Source: Heliophilum fasciatum (GTDB lineage: Bacteria; Bacillota; Desulfitobacteriia; Heliobacteriales; Heliobacteriaceae). From it: a stretch of 64,000 nucleotides of DNA. Under the pieces are notes generated by a model, which was not told the DNA's origin, searched no databases, and saw only the letters and a list, made by a program, of their open reading frames with translations. Shown in pieces: positions 17,887-27,424 of the stretch. A program made the position numbers and the translations under genes. Positions within the stretch are counted from its first letter, which is position 1. Each line of letters begins with the position of its first letter. The DNA is taken from NCBI RefSeq assembly GCF_004341395.1, contig NZ_SLXT01000016.1:1-64000 (forward strand), read 5' to 3'.

Positions 17887-17915
17887 CAAAGAAAAGACCG
17901 CTGCAAGCAGCGGTC
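17887..17915 (-). terminator. terminator downstream of spoVS
   Basis: The perfect stem GACCGCTG/CAGCGGTC (17896-17903 with 17908-17915), loop of four, is followed on the minus strand by TTTTCTTT. Confidence 0.85.
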
Positions 17916-17954
17916 ATCGGAGGCATTTACATATGAAGTTTCTCTGTCCCGGTC

Positions 17955-18215
17955 TTAACGGGGCTCGACGATAAATTTGATCGCCGTTCGTTCTTCGCCT
18001 TCAATGGCGATCTCGACAAAAGCAGGAATCGCGATCAAGTTAATTCCATTGGGTGCAACAAATCCCCGCGCAATCGCAATCGCTTTTACGGCTTGGTTCA
18101 CTGCGCCTGCACCAACGGCTTGGATCTCTGCTTTGCCTTTTTCCCGGAGGATTGCTGCTAATGCTCCCGCTACAGATTTGGGATTAGATTGTGCACTTAC
18201 TTTGAGACCTTCCAT
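17955..18215 (-). CDS. spoVS: stage V sporulation protein S
   Basis: An 86-residue Alba-like protein that affects sporulation and septation in B. subtilis. LKVSAQSNPKSVAGALAA, VGAGAVNQAVKAIAIARGFVAPNGINL and the end IAIEGEERTAIKFIVEPR are nearly invariant in the family. It is placed between the radical SAM gene and smc, and ends in a strong terminator. Its presence supports an endospore former, though SpoVS homologues also occur in non-spore-forming Deinococcus-Thermus. Confidence 0.97.
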   Translation of the reverse strand: MEGLKVSAQSNPKSVAGALAAILREKGKAEIQAVGAGAVNQAVKAIAIARGFVAPNGINLIAIPAFVEIAIEGEERTAIKFIVEPR

Positions 18216-18275
18216 CTATGCCCCTCCTAATTGCTCGCCCCACCTGGGACAACCTTGCAGAATTTTTATACTATT

Positions 18276-19391
18276 CTATATTCGCTCATTACCTATTAAT
18301 TCCTCTTTATCAAAGGATAATATCTTTTTTTCATCGATAAAAAATTTCCACGGTCCGACCAACGGCTGCCATAGCGGCCGTTCCGTTGATATGGACGATT
18401 TCAAGCGACGACCCTCAGCCTGCACTTCCAAGGATAGTCCAGTCGCAGCTTGCCAATGACGCAATAACCACCGGCCATGTCCGGTCACCAAAGACAAATC
18501 CTCTTCCGGAACCAGCAGAACAGGGCCATCCGCACCGGCCAATTCCTTGGCCCATCGGCTTGCCCCGGTTAAGGCATAGTTAAGCCCCACCATTCGCCGC
18601 ACCCACTCACCAAGATCAGGCCGGACCGGGCCGGCTAACGTCGCTCCCTGACAGCGCTCACCGGGCATCAAGCCCCAACGAATTACCGGCACCTTCGCCG
18701 CAGCACAGCGTTCGGCCATAACCGCTAGAAGGCGCAATGTCCGCCCCCACGTCCAGGGCTGGTAGCTACCTTGCCGCCATTGCTCAGCCAGCGGTGCTCC
18801 CGCCAAGACCAGCGTCGGATGAATCCGCAGAAAATCAGGCCGCAGTTCCAGGATTCGTTGCAAAGAAAAAAGACATCCTTCTTCATCATCACCGGGCAAA
18901 CCCGTCATCAGATGAATACCCACCGCGAACCCTGCTTGCTGCAACAAGGTAGCAGCACGCTCTGTATCCTTGGCGCTGTGACAGCGGCCAGAGGCCTGTA
19001 GGACATCATCGCGCATGCTCTGGGTGCCAATCTCCACTGTTGACACACCGGCCGTAACAAGCCGCTCCACCGTGCTCTGATCAATCCCATCGGGCCTCGT
19101 GGAAAGGCGAAGAGCGCCTACGCTCCCTTGGCGAACCCACCGACCAGCAGCCGCCAGCAGCCGATCTTGCGTCGCCGCCGGCAACAAGGTAAAGCTCCCA
19201 CCGTAGAAAGCGATCGCTTCTGCCCAAGGTCGCTCGTTATGACGAGTTTTGGCTGTGGACAGGTACGCTTGCACCGTTGTCTCCACAAGCATTTCATCAA
19301 CACAACCGGCTTGGCCGGTTAATTCCACTTGATTACAAAAAACACAATGGCCGGGACAGCCTTGCTGAGGTAAAAAAATAGGGATGATCAT
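18276..19391 (-). CDS. radical SAM protein, Elp3-like
   Basis: A 371-residue radical SAM protein. The cluster motif CPGHCVFCNQ (CxxxCxxC) lies near residue 12, followed by FYGGSFT and RLSTRPDGI, an order resembling the radical SAM half of Elp3 and YhcC-like proteins. No acetyltransferase domain follows, so it is not a full Elp3. It overlaps nothing but lies 3 bases downstream of rnc, an arrangement recurring in Clostridia. Substrate unknown; RNA modification is a guess from context. Confidence 0.85.
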   Translation of the reverse strand: MIIPIFLPQQGCPGHCVFCNQVELTGQAGCVDEMLVETTVQAYLSTAKTRHNERPWAEAIAFYGGSFTLLPAATQDRLLAAAGRWVRQGSVGALRLSTRPDGIDQSTVERLVTAGVSTVEIGTQSMRDDVLQASGRCHSAKDTERAATLLQQAGFAVGIHLMTGLPGDDEEGCLFSLQRILELRPDFLRIHPTLVLAGAPLAEQWRQGSYQPWTWGRTLRLLAVMAERCAAAKVPVIRWGLMPGERCQGATLAGPVRPDLGEWVRRMVGLNYALTGASRWAKELAGADGPVLLVPEEDLSLVTGHGRWLLRHWQAATGLSLEVQAEGRRLKSSISTERPLWQPLVGPWKFFIDEKKILSFDKEELIGNERI

Positions 19392-19394
19392 TCG

Positions 19395-20114
19395 TCATCC
19401 CCCTCCTTGCTGAACTTGGCGCCGCGCTTTTCCCGCAGCCGCTTGTTCTGCTTCTTTTTTAGTTCGACCTTCACCGGAAGCAAGCAGTTTACCGTCTAAA
19501 TAAACACCGGCGACAAAAAGCCGGTTATGAGGCGGACCTGACTCTTCCAGGATGCGGTATCCAATATCAATACGTCCCTTGCGCTGGGCCCACTCTTGAA
19601 AAGCCGTCTTATGATCACCATTATCTAACTGCCGGAGCAAAAAGACATCATTAGGAATGATCGACAAGACAAAAGGCTGCGCTAAGGTCAAGCCACCGGC
19701 CAAGAACAACGCGCCAATCACAGCTTCCAGGGCATCGGCCAAAACAGACGGTTTATCGCGGCCGCCACTGTTTTCTTCCCCACGGCCCAAGCGCAATAGC
19801 GGTCCCAGTCCCAGTTCCCTCGCCAGCGGTGCCAAGCTTGCTTCACAAACAATCGCTGCACGGCGCCGCGAAAGCTCCCCTTCTGACCAGTCCGGTTGAC
19901 GTTGATAAAGAGCCTCACCGACGATTAAGCCCAGTACAGCGTCACCGAGAAATTCTAACCGTTGATTGTGCTCCCACTGTTCCCGGGGATTTTCAGCCGC
20001 GAAAGACGGGTGGGTCAGCGCTGTTTGTAACAGCGCTAACTGCTCCGTCGGCATGCCCGTTTGTTTGGCCAAGCCAAGCAATGATGTTTTATAACTGCTC
20101 GACGGACGTTCCAT
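19395..20114 (-). CDS. rnc: ribonuclease III
   Basis: Double-strand-specific endoribonuclease of rRNA maturation. The catalytic signature NQRLEFLGDAVLGLIVGEALY and the second acidic pair DALEAVIGALFLAGG are present, followed by a C-terminal dsRNA-binding domain (DHKTAFQEWAQRKG to KKEAEQAAAGKARR). 239 residues is typical. Its ATG shares a base with the fabF stop, so the two are coupled. Confidence 0.97.
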   Translation of the reverse strand: MERPSSSYKTSLLGLAKQTGMPTEQLALLQTALTHPSFAAENPREQWEHNQRLEFLGDAVLGLIVGEALYQRQPDWSEGELSRRRAAIVCEASLAPLARELGLGPLLRLGRGEENSGGRDKPSVLADALEAVIGALFLAGGLTLAQPFVLSIIPNDVFLLRQLDNGDHKTAFQEWAQRKGRIDIGYRILEESGPPHNRLFVAGVYLDGKLLASGEGRTKKEAEQAAAGKARRQVQQGGG

Positions 20115-21355
20115 TAGGGCCGGAACTTCCTCAAAGCCATCGTCGCATTATGACCGCCAAAACCAAAGGTATTGGAAATCGCTACTTCCACCGGCATGGT
20201 TCGTGCCACTTTCGGGGTATAGTCGAGATCGCAACCCTCACCAGGATTCTCCAAGTTAATCGTCGGCGGAACAACACCTTCCGTAATCGCCAGAGCCGCC
20301 GCTGCCAACTCAATTCCACCGGCCGCACCGAGCAAGTGCCCCGTCATCGACTTCGTCGAACTGATCACCACATTGGCCGCTGCATCACCGAAAACGGTTT
20401 TGATCGCTTGGGTTTCGAAAAAGTCATTCTTCTCCGTTGCCGTGCCATGAGCATTGATATAAGTTACATCACTTGGCGCCAGCTTGGCATCGTCCAGTGC
20501 AGCTTGCATCGCCCGTGCCGCGCCTTCGCCGCCGGGGGCCGGATCGGTAATATGATAAGCATCGCAAGAGGAACCATAGCCGATCACTTCCGCATAGATA
20601 CGAGCACCGCGAGCCAGTGCATGTTCCAATTCCTCAAAAACGAGGATACCGGCGCCTTCACCCATGACAAAGCCGGCACGCTCACGATCAAAAGGACGGC
20701 TGGCCGTGGCCGGATCATCATTGAGCGTCGACATGGCCTTCATGGCGCAGAAACCGGCAAAGCCGAGATGAGTGATGGCCGCTTCCGTACCACCGGTCAG
20801 TACCACATCGCAGTCACCGTGCTGGATCAAGCGGAAGGCACTACCGCAAGCATTCGTGGCCGAGGAGCAGGCCGTGACGACGGTCTCACTGGGACCTTTC
20901 AGCTTTAATTGCATGGAAATATGGCCGGCGGCCATATTGGAGATCATCATCGGCACAAAAAAGGGCGAAACCCGGCCCGATCCTTTTTCATGCAAGACAC
21001 GAGCTTGGTCTTCCAGCGTTTCCAGACCGCCAATACCACAGCCAAGGATCACACCGGCACGCTCAGACGGTACCGTTTCCGACGTCAGCCCGGCATCTTC
21101 AAAAGCAAGCTTTGCCGCAGCTACACCAAAATGGGCATAGCGATCCATCCGCCGAGCTTCTTTTTTATCTAAAAAGTCGCTTACATTAAAATCTTTAACT
21201 TCAGCAGCCACACGGGTCGGTAACGCACTTGCATCAAAACGGGTTACCGGACCAACACCGGAAACACCTGATTTCAAAGCATCCCAGAATTTCTCTTTTC
21301 CTGTACCTACCGGCGTCACCAAACCAAGGCCCGTGATGACAACGCGTTTACTCAT
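20114..21355 (-). CDS. fabF: beta-ketoacyl-ACP synthase II
   Basis: Elongating condensing enzyme of fatty-acid synthesis. It begins [14 protein letters not shown]; the nucleophile is in [16 protein letters not shown], the two catalytic His in [12 protein letters not shown] and [13 protein letters not shown], and the end is [18 protein letters not shown]. The start is taken at ATG 21355 (MSKRVVITG); the SD AAGGAG is 14 bases away, so the longer GTG form at 21370 cannot be excluded. The gene ends on the rnc start. Confidence 0.96.
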   Translation of the reverse strand: MSKRVVITGLGLVTPVGTGKEKFWDALKSGVSGVGPVTRFDASALPTRVAAEVKDFNVSDFLDKKEARRMDRYAHFGVAAAKLAFEDAGLTSETVPSERAGVILGCGIGGLETLEDQARVLHEKGSGRVSPFFVPMMISNMAAGHISMQLKLKGPSETVVTACSSATNACGSAFRLIQHGDCDVVLTGGTEAAITHLGFAGFCAMKAMSTLNDDPATASRPFDRERAGFVMGEGAGILVFEELEHALARGARIYAEVIGYGSSCDAYHITDPAPGGEGAARAMQAALDDAKLAPSDVTYINAHGTATEKNDFFETQAIKTVFGDAAANVVISSTKSMTGHLLGAAGGIELAAAALAITEGVVPPTINLENPGEGCDLDYTPKVARTMPVEVAISNTFGFGGHNATMALRKFRP

Positions 21356-21373
21356 GATCGATTTCCACACTCC

Positions 21374-22321
21374 TTAATCGCAAGCTTCTACTTCCTGCAA
21401 AAGACGTTCAAAAATCGTCTTAACCGGCAGGACATCTTTGATCCGTTCTACGTATTCACCAGAAAAAACTAATCCCCGCTCCATATCGCCTTTTTGCGCA
21501 CGATCTAAGGCTTCCACAATGCAAAAACGACGTGTACATTCCTTTAAACAATTGTTACAGGATCTAGGTTTGATATCCTCACCGTTTTCCATCTTGTGCC
21601 AGAAAGGGTTTTTCAACCCTCGACCGGGCAGTCCAACAGGGGAATCAATCAACACCACATCATCATGGGTTGCCTTAAGATAAACTTCTTTAAACTCCGG
21701 GGCTGCTCCAGATTCGTCACTCGCTACAAAGCGCGTAGCCATCTGTACCCCCTGAGCACCAAGTTTAAAGGCGTCCACAATATCCCGTCCGTCGATGATA
21801 CCACCTGCAGCAATCACCGGTAAATCAACGGCCGCTACGACTTCCGGGACGATCTTTTTCATCGACTCATCGGTTCCTAAATGCCCGCCGGCTTCTTTGC
21901 CTTCTACCACGACTGCTGCTGCGCCCATCTTTTTGGCAATCTTGGCTAAGCGTGCCGAAGAAACGATAGGAACGATCGGCGTACCCGATTCTTTGCCCCA
22001 TTGGAACATATCCCTCGAGAAGCCCGCTCCAGAGATGACCAGATCGATACCTTCTTCTATCGCGGTTTTAACCAGCGTTGCAAACTCACGCGCAGCAAAA
22101 AGACAATTGACTCCAATAATGCCGGAGCTTAATTGGCGGGCCAGGCGAATTTCGCGACGTATTTCATCTACCGTCATGCCCGTAATGGCAATCACACCGA
22201 TGCCACCTTGATTAGCTACTGCCGCTGCTAAGGGTGCAGTGGAAACACGAATGGCCATGCCACCTTGGACAATAGGAACCTTGGCCACCAAATGACCGAT
22301 TCTCAACTCAGGTAACTTCAC
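21374..22321 (-). CDS. FabK/nitronate monooxygenase-like flavoprotein with Cys motif
   Basis: A 315-residue FMN TIM-barrel of the 2-nitropropane dioxygenase family: VPIVQGGMAIRVSTAPLAAAVANQGGIGVI, VEGKEAGGHLGTDES, VIAAGGIIDGRDIVDAFKLGAQGVQMATRF. Unlike FabK it has a late cysteine group, CNNCLKECTRRFC (about 265-277), typical of one clostridial branch and possibly binding metal. It lies between acpP and fabF, so an acyl-ACP or related enoyl reduction is plausible, but no activity can be assigned. A second paralogue more like true FabK lies at 24423-25370. Confidence 0.85.
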   Translation of the reverse strand: MKLPELRIGHLVAKVPIVQGGMAIRVSTAPLAAAVANQGGIGVIAITGMTVDEIRREIRLARQLSSGIIGVNCLFAAREFATLVKTAIEEGIDLVISGAGFSRDMFQWGKESGTPIVPIVSSARLAKIAKKMGAAAVVVEGKEAGGHLGTDESMKKIVPEVVAAVDLPVIAAGGIIDGRDIVDAFKLGAQGVQMATRFVASDESGAAPEFKEVYLKATHDDVVLIDSPVGLPGRGLKNPFWHKMENGEDIKPRSCNNCLKECTRRFCIVEALDRAQKGDMERGLVFSGEYVERIKDVLPVKTIFERLLQEVEACD

Positions 22322-22389
22322 GAACTATTCCTCCATCAATGCGTCTAATTGCTGTGTCGTAACTGCTTGCACACTGATCTTATCTCTAT

Positions 22390-22468
22390 CTGCCTAGTAA
22401 CCCCCACTAATAGGCAGGAAGCCCCGTATTGCTACGGGACTTCCGCTAGGTGCTCACGTTATCAGCAC
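22390..22468 (-). other. triple-hairpin element between acpP and the flavoprotein gene
   Basis: Three adjacent stems are visible: CTGCCTA/TAGGCAG (22390-22396 with 22411-22417); GGAAG and CCCGTA paired with TACGGG and CTTCC (22417-22444); and GTGCT/AGCAC (22450-22454 with 22464-22468). No T-run follows any of them, so this is not a simple terminator. It could be an RNA processing or stability element, or a small mobile repeat. Confidence 0.5.
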
Positions 22469-22475
22469 GGAACGG

Positions 22476-22706
22476 TTATTTGTTTTGTTTAATGTAGTCT
22501 ACGGCTTGACCAATGGTTTTGATCTTTTCCGCATCCTCGTCGGGGATTTCGATATCGAATTCTTCTTCCAGCGCCATAACCAATTCAACAATATCCAAAG
22601 AGTCGGCGTTCAAGTCTTCAAAAGAAGCTTCCATACGCACTTCATCAGCTTCGACTCCCAGTTGTTCAATAACAATGGCTTTGACTTTCTCAAAAATATC
22701 TGACAT
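22476..22706 (-). CDS. acpP: acyl carrier protein
   Basis: Carrier of acyl intermediates on a 4'-phosphopantetheine arm. The attachment Ser is in [19 protein letters not shown]. 76 residues and strongly acidic, as usual. ATG at 22706 is chosen because AAGGAGGTG lies 6 bases upstream; a longer frame to 22724 would place the SD inside the gene. It lies after fabG in the fab operon; the hairpin region that follows may shape its high expression. Confidence 0.98.
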   Translation of the reverse strand: MSDIFEKVKAIVIEQLGVEADEVRMEASFEDLNADSLDIVELVMALEEEFDIEIPDEDAEKIKTIGQAVDYIKQNK

Positions 22707-22730
22707 GTCTTTCACCTCCTTCAAGGATTT

Positions 22731-23477
22731 CTACGCCATGATCATGCCGCCATCGACATTGATCGTTTGACCGGTAATGTAATCGGCGGCAGAGGATGCC
22801 AGGAACAAGACAACTTGCGCTACATCCTCCGGTTGACCCAGTCGATTCAACGGAATGCCCTTGGTTAAAGCAGCAACGGCATCATCACTCAGTTTATCCG
22901 TCATATCGGTCTGAATAAACCCAGGTGCCACAGCGTTAACAGTGATATTGCGCGAAGCCAGTTCACGGGCCAGCGATTTGGTTAAGCCCAGCAGTCCCGC
23001 TTTGGCCGCAGCATAATTGGCTTGCCCCGCATTGCCCATTTGACCGACAACCGAAGAGATGTTGATGATGCGGCCATAACGCTGCTTCATCATCACTTTA
23101 CTTGCCGCTTTACTGCAAAGAAAGGCCCCTTTTAGATTGGTATCTACAACAGTCTGCCAGTCTTCTTCTTTCAAGCGCATTACAAGATTATCCCGGGTAA
23201 CTCCGGCATTATTCACCAGTACATCAATTCGCCCAAAAGCCGTCATAAGTTGCTGCATCAGGCCATCAACTTGTGAAGCTGAAGCGATATCACCTTGCAA
23301 CAACACGGCTTGACCACCCATCGCCCCGATCTCGGCAACGACGGCTTGGGCTTTTTCCGTAGAACCGACATAATTGACACCGACTTTATAACCGGCTTTG
23401 GCAAAAGCCAAAGCAATTGCGCGGCCAATCCCCCGCGATGCCCCGGTAACCAGCACGACCGGCTGATCTACACCCAT
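22731..23477 (-). CDS. fabG: 3-oxoacyl-ACP reductase
   Basis: NADPH-dependent reductase of the second step of elongation. Classical SDR layout: [23 protein letters not shown] (cofactor), [21 protein letters not shown], the active-site group [25 protein letters not shown] (Ser, Tyr, Lys), and [16 protein letters not shown] at 23477 gives [14 protein letters not shown] with AGGGGAG upstream; the longer frame to 23552 overlaps fabD and is not needed. 248 residues is standard. Confidence 0.96.
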   Translation of the reverse strand: MGVDQPVVLVTGASRGIGRAIALAFAKAGYKVGVNYVGSTEKAQAVVAEIGAMGGQAVLLQGDIASASQVDGLMQQLMTAFGRIDVLVNNAGVTRDNLVMRLKEEDWQTVVDTNLKGAFLCSKAASKVMMKQRYGRIINISSVVGQMGNAGQANYAAAKAGLLGLTKSLARELASRNITVNAVAPGFIQTDMTDKLSDDAVAALTKGIPLNRLGQPEDVAQVVLFLASSAADYITGQTINVDGGMIMA

Positions 23478-23493
23478 TGTATCGACTCTCCCC

Positions 23494-24420
23494 TTAATGT
23501 GCAAGAATCTTTTGGATCCCATCAGGTTCACCGATGGACTGTATGTCAGCACCTTTGATGATCTTTTTCACCAATCCTGCCAGCACTTTTCCCGCGCCGA
23601 TTTCCAAATACCGGGTCACCCCGGCTTCGGCCAGATAGCGGACAGATTGCTCCCAGCGCACGGGGTGATCGACTTGCAAGATCAGGTTCTGACGCACGGC
23701 AGCGGCATCGGTGGCCGGCTGCGCCGTCACGTTGGCCACCACCGGCACAGCCGGATTATGGATCAAGGCGTTGTTCAGCACTTCGGCCATCTTTTCCGCT
23801 GCCGGTTTCATCAGTGAACAATGAAAGGGTGCACTGACATTGAGCGGAATCGCCCGCTTGGCACCGGCACCTTTGGCCAGTTCCATCGCCTTTTCCACAG
23901 CCGCCACTTGCCCGGCAATGACCACTTGACCGCCACCATTAAAGTTCGCCGGCTCTACAATGCCGACGGTACTTGCTTCAAGACAAACAGCTTGCACTGC
24001 ATCGGCTTCCAGCCCCAAAATCGCAGCCATCGTACCGGCACCGGGCGGGACAGCGTCTTGCATCAGTTGACCCCGGATGCGAACAAGACGCAAACCTTCG
24101 GCAAAAGTCAGTGCCCCGGCAGCAACCAAAGCCGAATACTCACCCAGGCTGTGTCCGGCCATCATATCGGCTTGGACACCTTGGGCTGCCAAGATGCGGG
24201 CAACGGCCGTCGAGACCGTCAACAAAGCCGGTTGCGTATTGGCAGTTAAACGCAGTTCCTCTTCAGGACCTTCAAAACATAGCCGGCTGAGCGAAAAACC
24301 CAGCACATCATCAGCTTCCTGAAAAACTTCTCGGGCTTCCGTAAAGGCGGCAGCAAGCTCCGCACCCATTCCGACAAATTGTGATCCTTGCCCCGGGAAT
24401 AAGAAGGCTACCTTCGCCAT
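23494..24420 (-). CDS. fabD: malonyl-CoA:ACP transacylase
   Basis: Loads malonyl onto ACP. It begins [20 protein letters not shown]; the nucleophilic Ser is in [17 protein letters not shown]; the His partner is in [17 protein letters not shown]; the C-terminal [17 protein letters not shown] is also typical. 308 residues. Starts 2 bases after the fabK stop. Confidence 0.97.
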   Translation of the reverse strand: MAKVAFLFPGQGSQFVGMGAELAAAFTEAREVFQEADDVLGFSLSRLCFEGPEEELRLTANTQPALLTVSTAVARILAAQGVQADMMAGHSLGEYSALVAAGALTFAEGLRLVRIRGQLMQDAVPPGAGTMAAILGLEADAVQAVCLEASTVGIVEPANFNGGGQVVIAGQVAAVEKAMELAKGAGAKRAIPLNVSAPFHCSLMKPAAEKMAEVLNNALIHNPAVPVVANVTAQPATDAAAVRQNLILQVDHPVRWEQSVRYLAEAGVTRYLEIGAGKVLAGLVKKIIKGADIQSIGEPDGIQKILAH

Positions 24421-24422
24421 GA

Positions 24423-25370
24423 TTACTTTACCTCCAAAATACCCTGGATTCGTTCCAGCGTACGTTGCGCCCCGGCCATGATATCTTCAATAATCGCAGC
24501 GGCCGGCATTTCGTTGCAGACCATCGCAGCCACTTGCCCGGCCATCACCGAACCTTGATCAGTATCACCGTTGACCATCGCCATGCGCAATTTGCCGACG
24601 CCGAGCTTTTCAAACTCTTCCGCATCGGCAGCCCGTTTTTCCATCTCTTCAAACTGGCGCGAAAGTTTATTTTTGATCACTCGTACAGGATGGCCGGTCG
24701 GGCGTCCCGTAACTACCGTGTCGCGATCTTTGGCTTTTAAGACAGCTTGCTTCACGTTCGGATGAATGGTGCATTCTTTGGCACACATAAAGCGCGTCCC
24801 CATCTGTACACCGACGGCACCAAGCGCGATAGCAGCGGCGAATTGGCGGCCGTCCGCGATGCCACCGGCGGCAATGACGGGAATCTTGACGGCATCAACC
24901 ACTTGTGGCACCAGCGCCATTGTCGTCAGTTCACCCACATGGCCACCAGATTCCATTCCTTCCGCGATCAACCCGTCCACACCGGATTTCTCTAACCGCT
25001 GCGCTAAAGCAACAGAAGAAACTACCGGAATCACCTTCGTACCGATTTCTTTCAGACGAGCAATGTATTTTCCGGGGTTACCGGCGCCGGTTGTAATCAA
25101 AGGTACGCGATGAGCAATAATCACTTCCATAATCTCATCGACATGGGGCGACATGAGCATTACGTTGACGCCGTAGGGCTTATTCGTCCGTTCTTTGATT
25201 TTACGGATCTCGTTATCAACCCATTCGGCCGGAGCCTGACCGGCACCGACCAGACCAAGTCCACCGGCTTCGGACACGGCAGCCGCTAATTCCGCTGTCG
25301 CCACCCAAGCCATACCACCCTGCAAAATCGGATATTTAATACCCAGCAAATCACATAACGCTGTCTTCAT
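24423..25370 (-). CDS. fabK: enoyl-ACP reductase II (FabK)
   Basis: FMN-dependent enoyl-ACP reductase for the last step of elongation. Family landmarks are LLGIKYPILQGGMAWVATAELAAAVSEAGGLGLVG, VSSVALAQRLEKSGVDGLIAEGMESGGHVGE, VIAAGGIADGRQFAAAIALGAVGVQMGTRF and the late GQVAAMVCNEMPAAAIIEDI. ATG at 25370 with GAGGTG 6 bases upstream. No FabI is in the window, so FabK is the likely main reductase, which would predict low triclosan sensitivity. Confidence 0.92.
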   Translation of the reverse strand: MKTALCDLLGIKYPILQGGMAWVATAELAAAVSEAGGLGLVGAGQAPAEWVDNEIRKIKERTNKPYGVNVMLMSPHVDEIMEVIIAHRVPLITTGAGNPGKYIARLKEIGTKVIPVVSSVALAQRLEKSGVDGLIAEGMESGGHVGELTTMALVPQVVDAVKIPVIAAGGIADGRQFAAAIALGAVGVQMGTRFMCAKECTIHPNVKQAVLKAKDRDTVVTGRPTGHPVRVIKNKLSRQFEEMEKRAADAEEFEKLGVGKLRMAMVNGDTDQGSVMAGQVAAMVCNEMPAAAIIEDIMAGAQRTLERIQGILEVK

Positions 25371-25400
25371 CCAATCCACCTCACACTATCTAACCCACGA

Positions 25401-26402
25401 TCAGGGACGCTGGGCCCACTGAATCGCCATACTCCCCCAGGTAAGTCCGGCACCGAATCCAACAAGGATGATGCGATCACCGGCATTGATCTTGCCTGCA
25501 CGCACCGCTTCGTCCAACGCCACCGGCAAGGAAGCCGCCGACATGTTGCCATAGCGATCCACGTTTACTTCCACTCGGCTCGGATCGATGCCTAACTTTT
25601 TCACAGCCGAATCGATGATGCGCTGGTTCGCCTGGTGAGGAACAAGAAAATCCAAGTCTTCCGGTTGCCACCCCGCTTTTTCTAAAGCGATCGTCGACGC
25701 ATCATCCATGGCTTTGACGGCAAACTTATAAACTTCCTTGCCGTTCATTTTAACATAATGAGAACGATCTTTGAGCGTTTGTTCACTCACGGGCATACGT
25801 GTTCCGCCAGCCGGAATCGAAAGCGCTTTGCCACCCGATCCATCTGCTCCGAGATGAATGGAACGAATCCCTTGACCCGCTGGAACCGGACCCAGCACAG
25901 CAGCACCGGCACCATCGCCAAAAAGCACACAAGTATTACGGTCCGTAAAATCGAGGATTCGCGACATCACTTCCGCACCAATGACCAGCACTTTTTCATA
26001 CATACCGGTCGCGATAAACTGCGAAGCGATAGCCGCGCCGTAAATAAAAGAGGTGCAGGCCGTCTCCAGATCAAAAGCAGCGGCGCGCCGCGCGCCAAGG
26101 CGATCGGCAACCAGGCAAGCCGTAGCCGGCAAAAACATATCAAAAGCACAACTGCCGACAATAACCATATCAATTTCTTCAGGGGCTACGCCGGCATTTT
26201 CCAGCGCTCGACGTCCCGCTTCAACAGCCAAATCAGAAGTGGCCTGCTCCGGTGCGGCGATCCGCCGCTCACGTATCCCTGTCCGGGTTCGGATCCATTC
26301 ATCGGAAGTGGCGACGAGGCTTTCCATATCTTTGTTGGTCATGATTTTTTCCGGTAAATAGGAACCGGTACCCCAGAAACCTACATCGCGCAATCCCGCC
26401 AT
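25401..26402 (-). CDS. fabH: beta-ketoacyl-ACP synthase III
   Basis: Initiates fatty-acid synthesis by condensing acyl-CoA with malonyl-ACP. The active-site Cys is in DLETACTSFIYGAAIASQFI, the His in DFLVPHQANQRIIDSA and the Asn in VDRYGNMSAASLPVAL; the end is GFGAGLTWGSMAIQW. ATG at 26402 follows the plsX stop (TGATATG) with GGAAGG 8 bases upstream. 333 residues. Confidence 0.97.
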   Translation of the reverse strand: MAGLRDVGFWGTGSYLPEKIMTNKDMESLVATSDEWIRTRTGIRERRIAAPEQATSDLAVEAGRRALENAGVAPEEIDMVIVGSCAFDMFLPATACLVADRLGARRAAAFDLETACTSFIYGAAIASQFIATGMYEKVLVIGAEVMSRILDFTDRNTCVLFGDGAGAAVLGPVPAGQGIRSIHLGADGSGGKALSIPAGGTRMPVSEQTLKDRSHYVKMNGKEVYKFAVKAMDDASTIALEKAGWQPEDLDFLVPHQANQRIIDSAVKKLGIDPSRVEVNVDRYGNMSAASLPVALDEAVRAGKINAGDRIILVGFGAGLTWGSMAIQWAQRP

Positions 26403-26403
26403 A

Positions 26404-27405
26404 TCAATTGCCTTCCTTCCCGGGAAAATGTTGTTTGATCGCCGCAATAAACTGCTGTTCTACACCTTGCTGCGCTACGCGCAAAGCATTTTTAATCGCT
26501 TTGGCTTTGGAAGATCCATGACAGATGATCGAAACACCGTTGATCCCCAGCAAAGGTGCGCCACCATGCTCAGCATAATCCAGCTTGCGCATCATGTCTT
26601 TGAGCGCCGGTTTGGCCAGCAATGCGCCTAACGAAGCCAAGGCACTTTGCTTCAACGCATCGCGCATCATCGTTCCCAAAGAACTGACAATCCCTTCGCC
26701 AAACTTTAGCACAATATTGCCCACAAAACCGTCACAAACAATCACATCAACTTGCCCCGCCAGAATATCACGGCCTTCTACGTTACCGATAAAATTAATG
26801 GGGGCACTTTGCAACAGTGGATAGGTGGTTTTTACCAAATCGTTGCCTTTCGATTCTTCCTCTCCAATATTCAACAACGCGACGCGCGGACGAGGAATGC
26901 CTAATACTTTTTCCGCATAAACACTACCCATAAGAGCAAATTCATAAAGATTCTTTGGTTTCGCTTCAGAATTGGCACCGGCATCGAGCAGCAATTTGCC
27001 GCCGTGCAGCGTAGGCAAAATCGTCGCAATTGCCGGTCGATCGATCCCGGCGATGCGCCCTAACCCCAAAAGTGAAGCGGCCATCTGGGCACCGGTCGAT
27101 CCTGCCGAGACCAGGGCTTGCGCCCGTCCTTCTTTGACCAGGCGAGTCGCTACAGCAATAGAAGCGTCTTTTTTCCGGCGTAATGCTGTCATTGGCGCTT
27201 CATCCATACCGATCACTTCCAGGGCCGGAACGATTTCCAGGCGTTTACGCACCGTTGTTGACGCATCGGCCAATAGCGGCTCAATCGCCGAAGGCTGACC
27301 GACGATCAGGATCTTCGTGTCCCGTTCTTCTGCCGCCATCATCGCGCCCCGGACAATTTCCTGGGGAGCGTGATCGCCACCCATCGCATCAAGTGCGATT
27401 TGCAT
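26404..27405 (-). CDS. plsX: phosphate acyltransferase PlsX
   Basis: Makes acyl-phosphate from acyl-ACP for phospholipid synthesis. It begins MQIALDAMGGDHAPQEIVRGA and contains VSAGSTGAQMAASLLGLGRI, LLDAGANSEAKPKNLYEFALMG, LLNIGEEESKGNDLVK and VCDGFVGNIVLKFGEGI. ATG at 27405 has GGAGGT 8 bases upstream; an earlier in-frame start at 27438 overlaps fapR and lacks support. 333 residues. fapR-plsX is the classical Firmicute pair. Confidence 0.97.
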   Translation of the reverse strand: MQIALDAMGGDHAPQEIVRGAMMAAEERDTKILIVGQPSAIEPLLADASTTVRKRLEIVPALEVIGMDEAPMTALRRKKDASIAVATRLVKEGRAQALVSAGSTGAQMAASLLGLGRIAGIDRPAIATILPTLHGGKLLLDAGANSEAKPKNLYEFALMGSVYAEKVLGIPRPRVALLNIGEEESKGNDLVKTTYPLLQSAPINFIGNVEGRDILAGQVDVIVCDGFVGNIVLKFGEGIVSSLGTMMRDALKQSALASLGALLAKPALKDMMRKLDYAEHGGAPLLGINGVSIICHGSSKAKAIKNALRVAQQGVEQQFIAAIKQHFPGKEGN

Positions 27406-27424
27406 TGCCTGTACCTCCCCGTGA

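Noticed and set aside
19829-20908. 359-residue plus-strand open frame opposite rnc and fabF
   Set aside because: Antisense to two conserved genes with full family motifs; translation is rich in His, Arg and Thr with no recognisable domain, as expected from a shadow frame.
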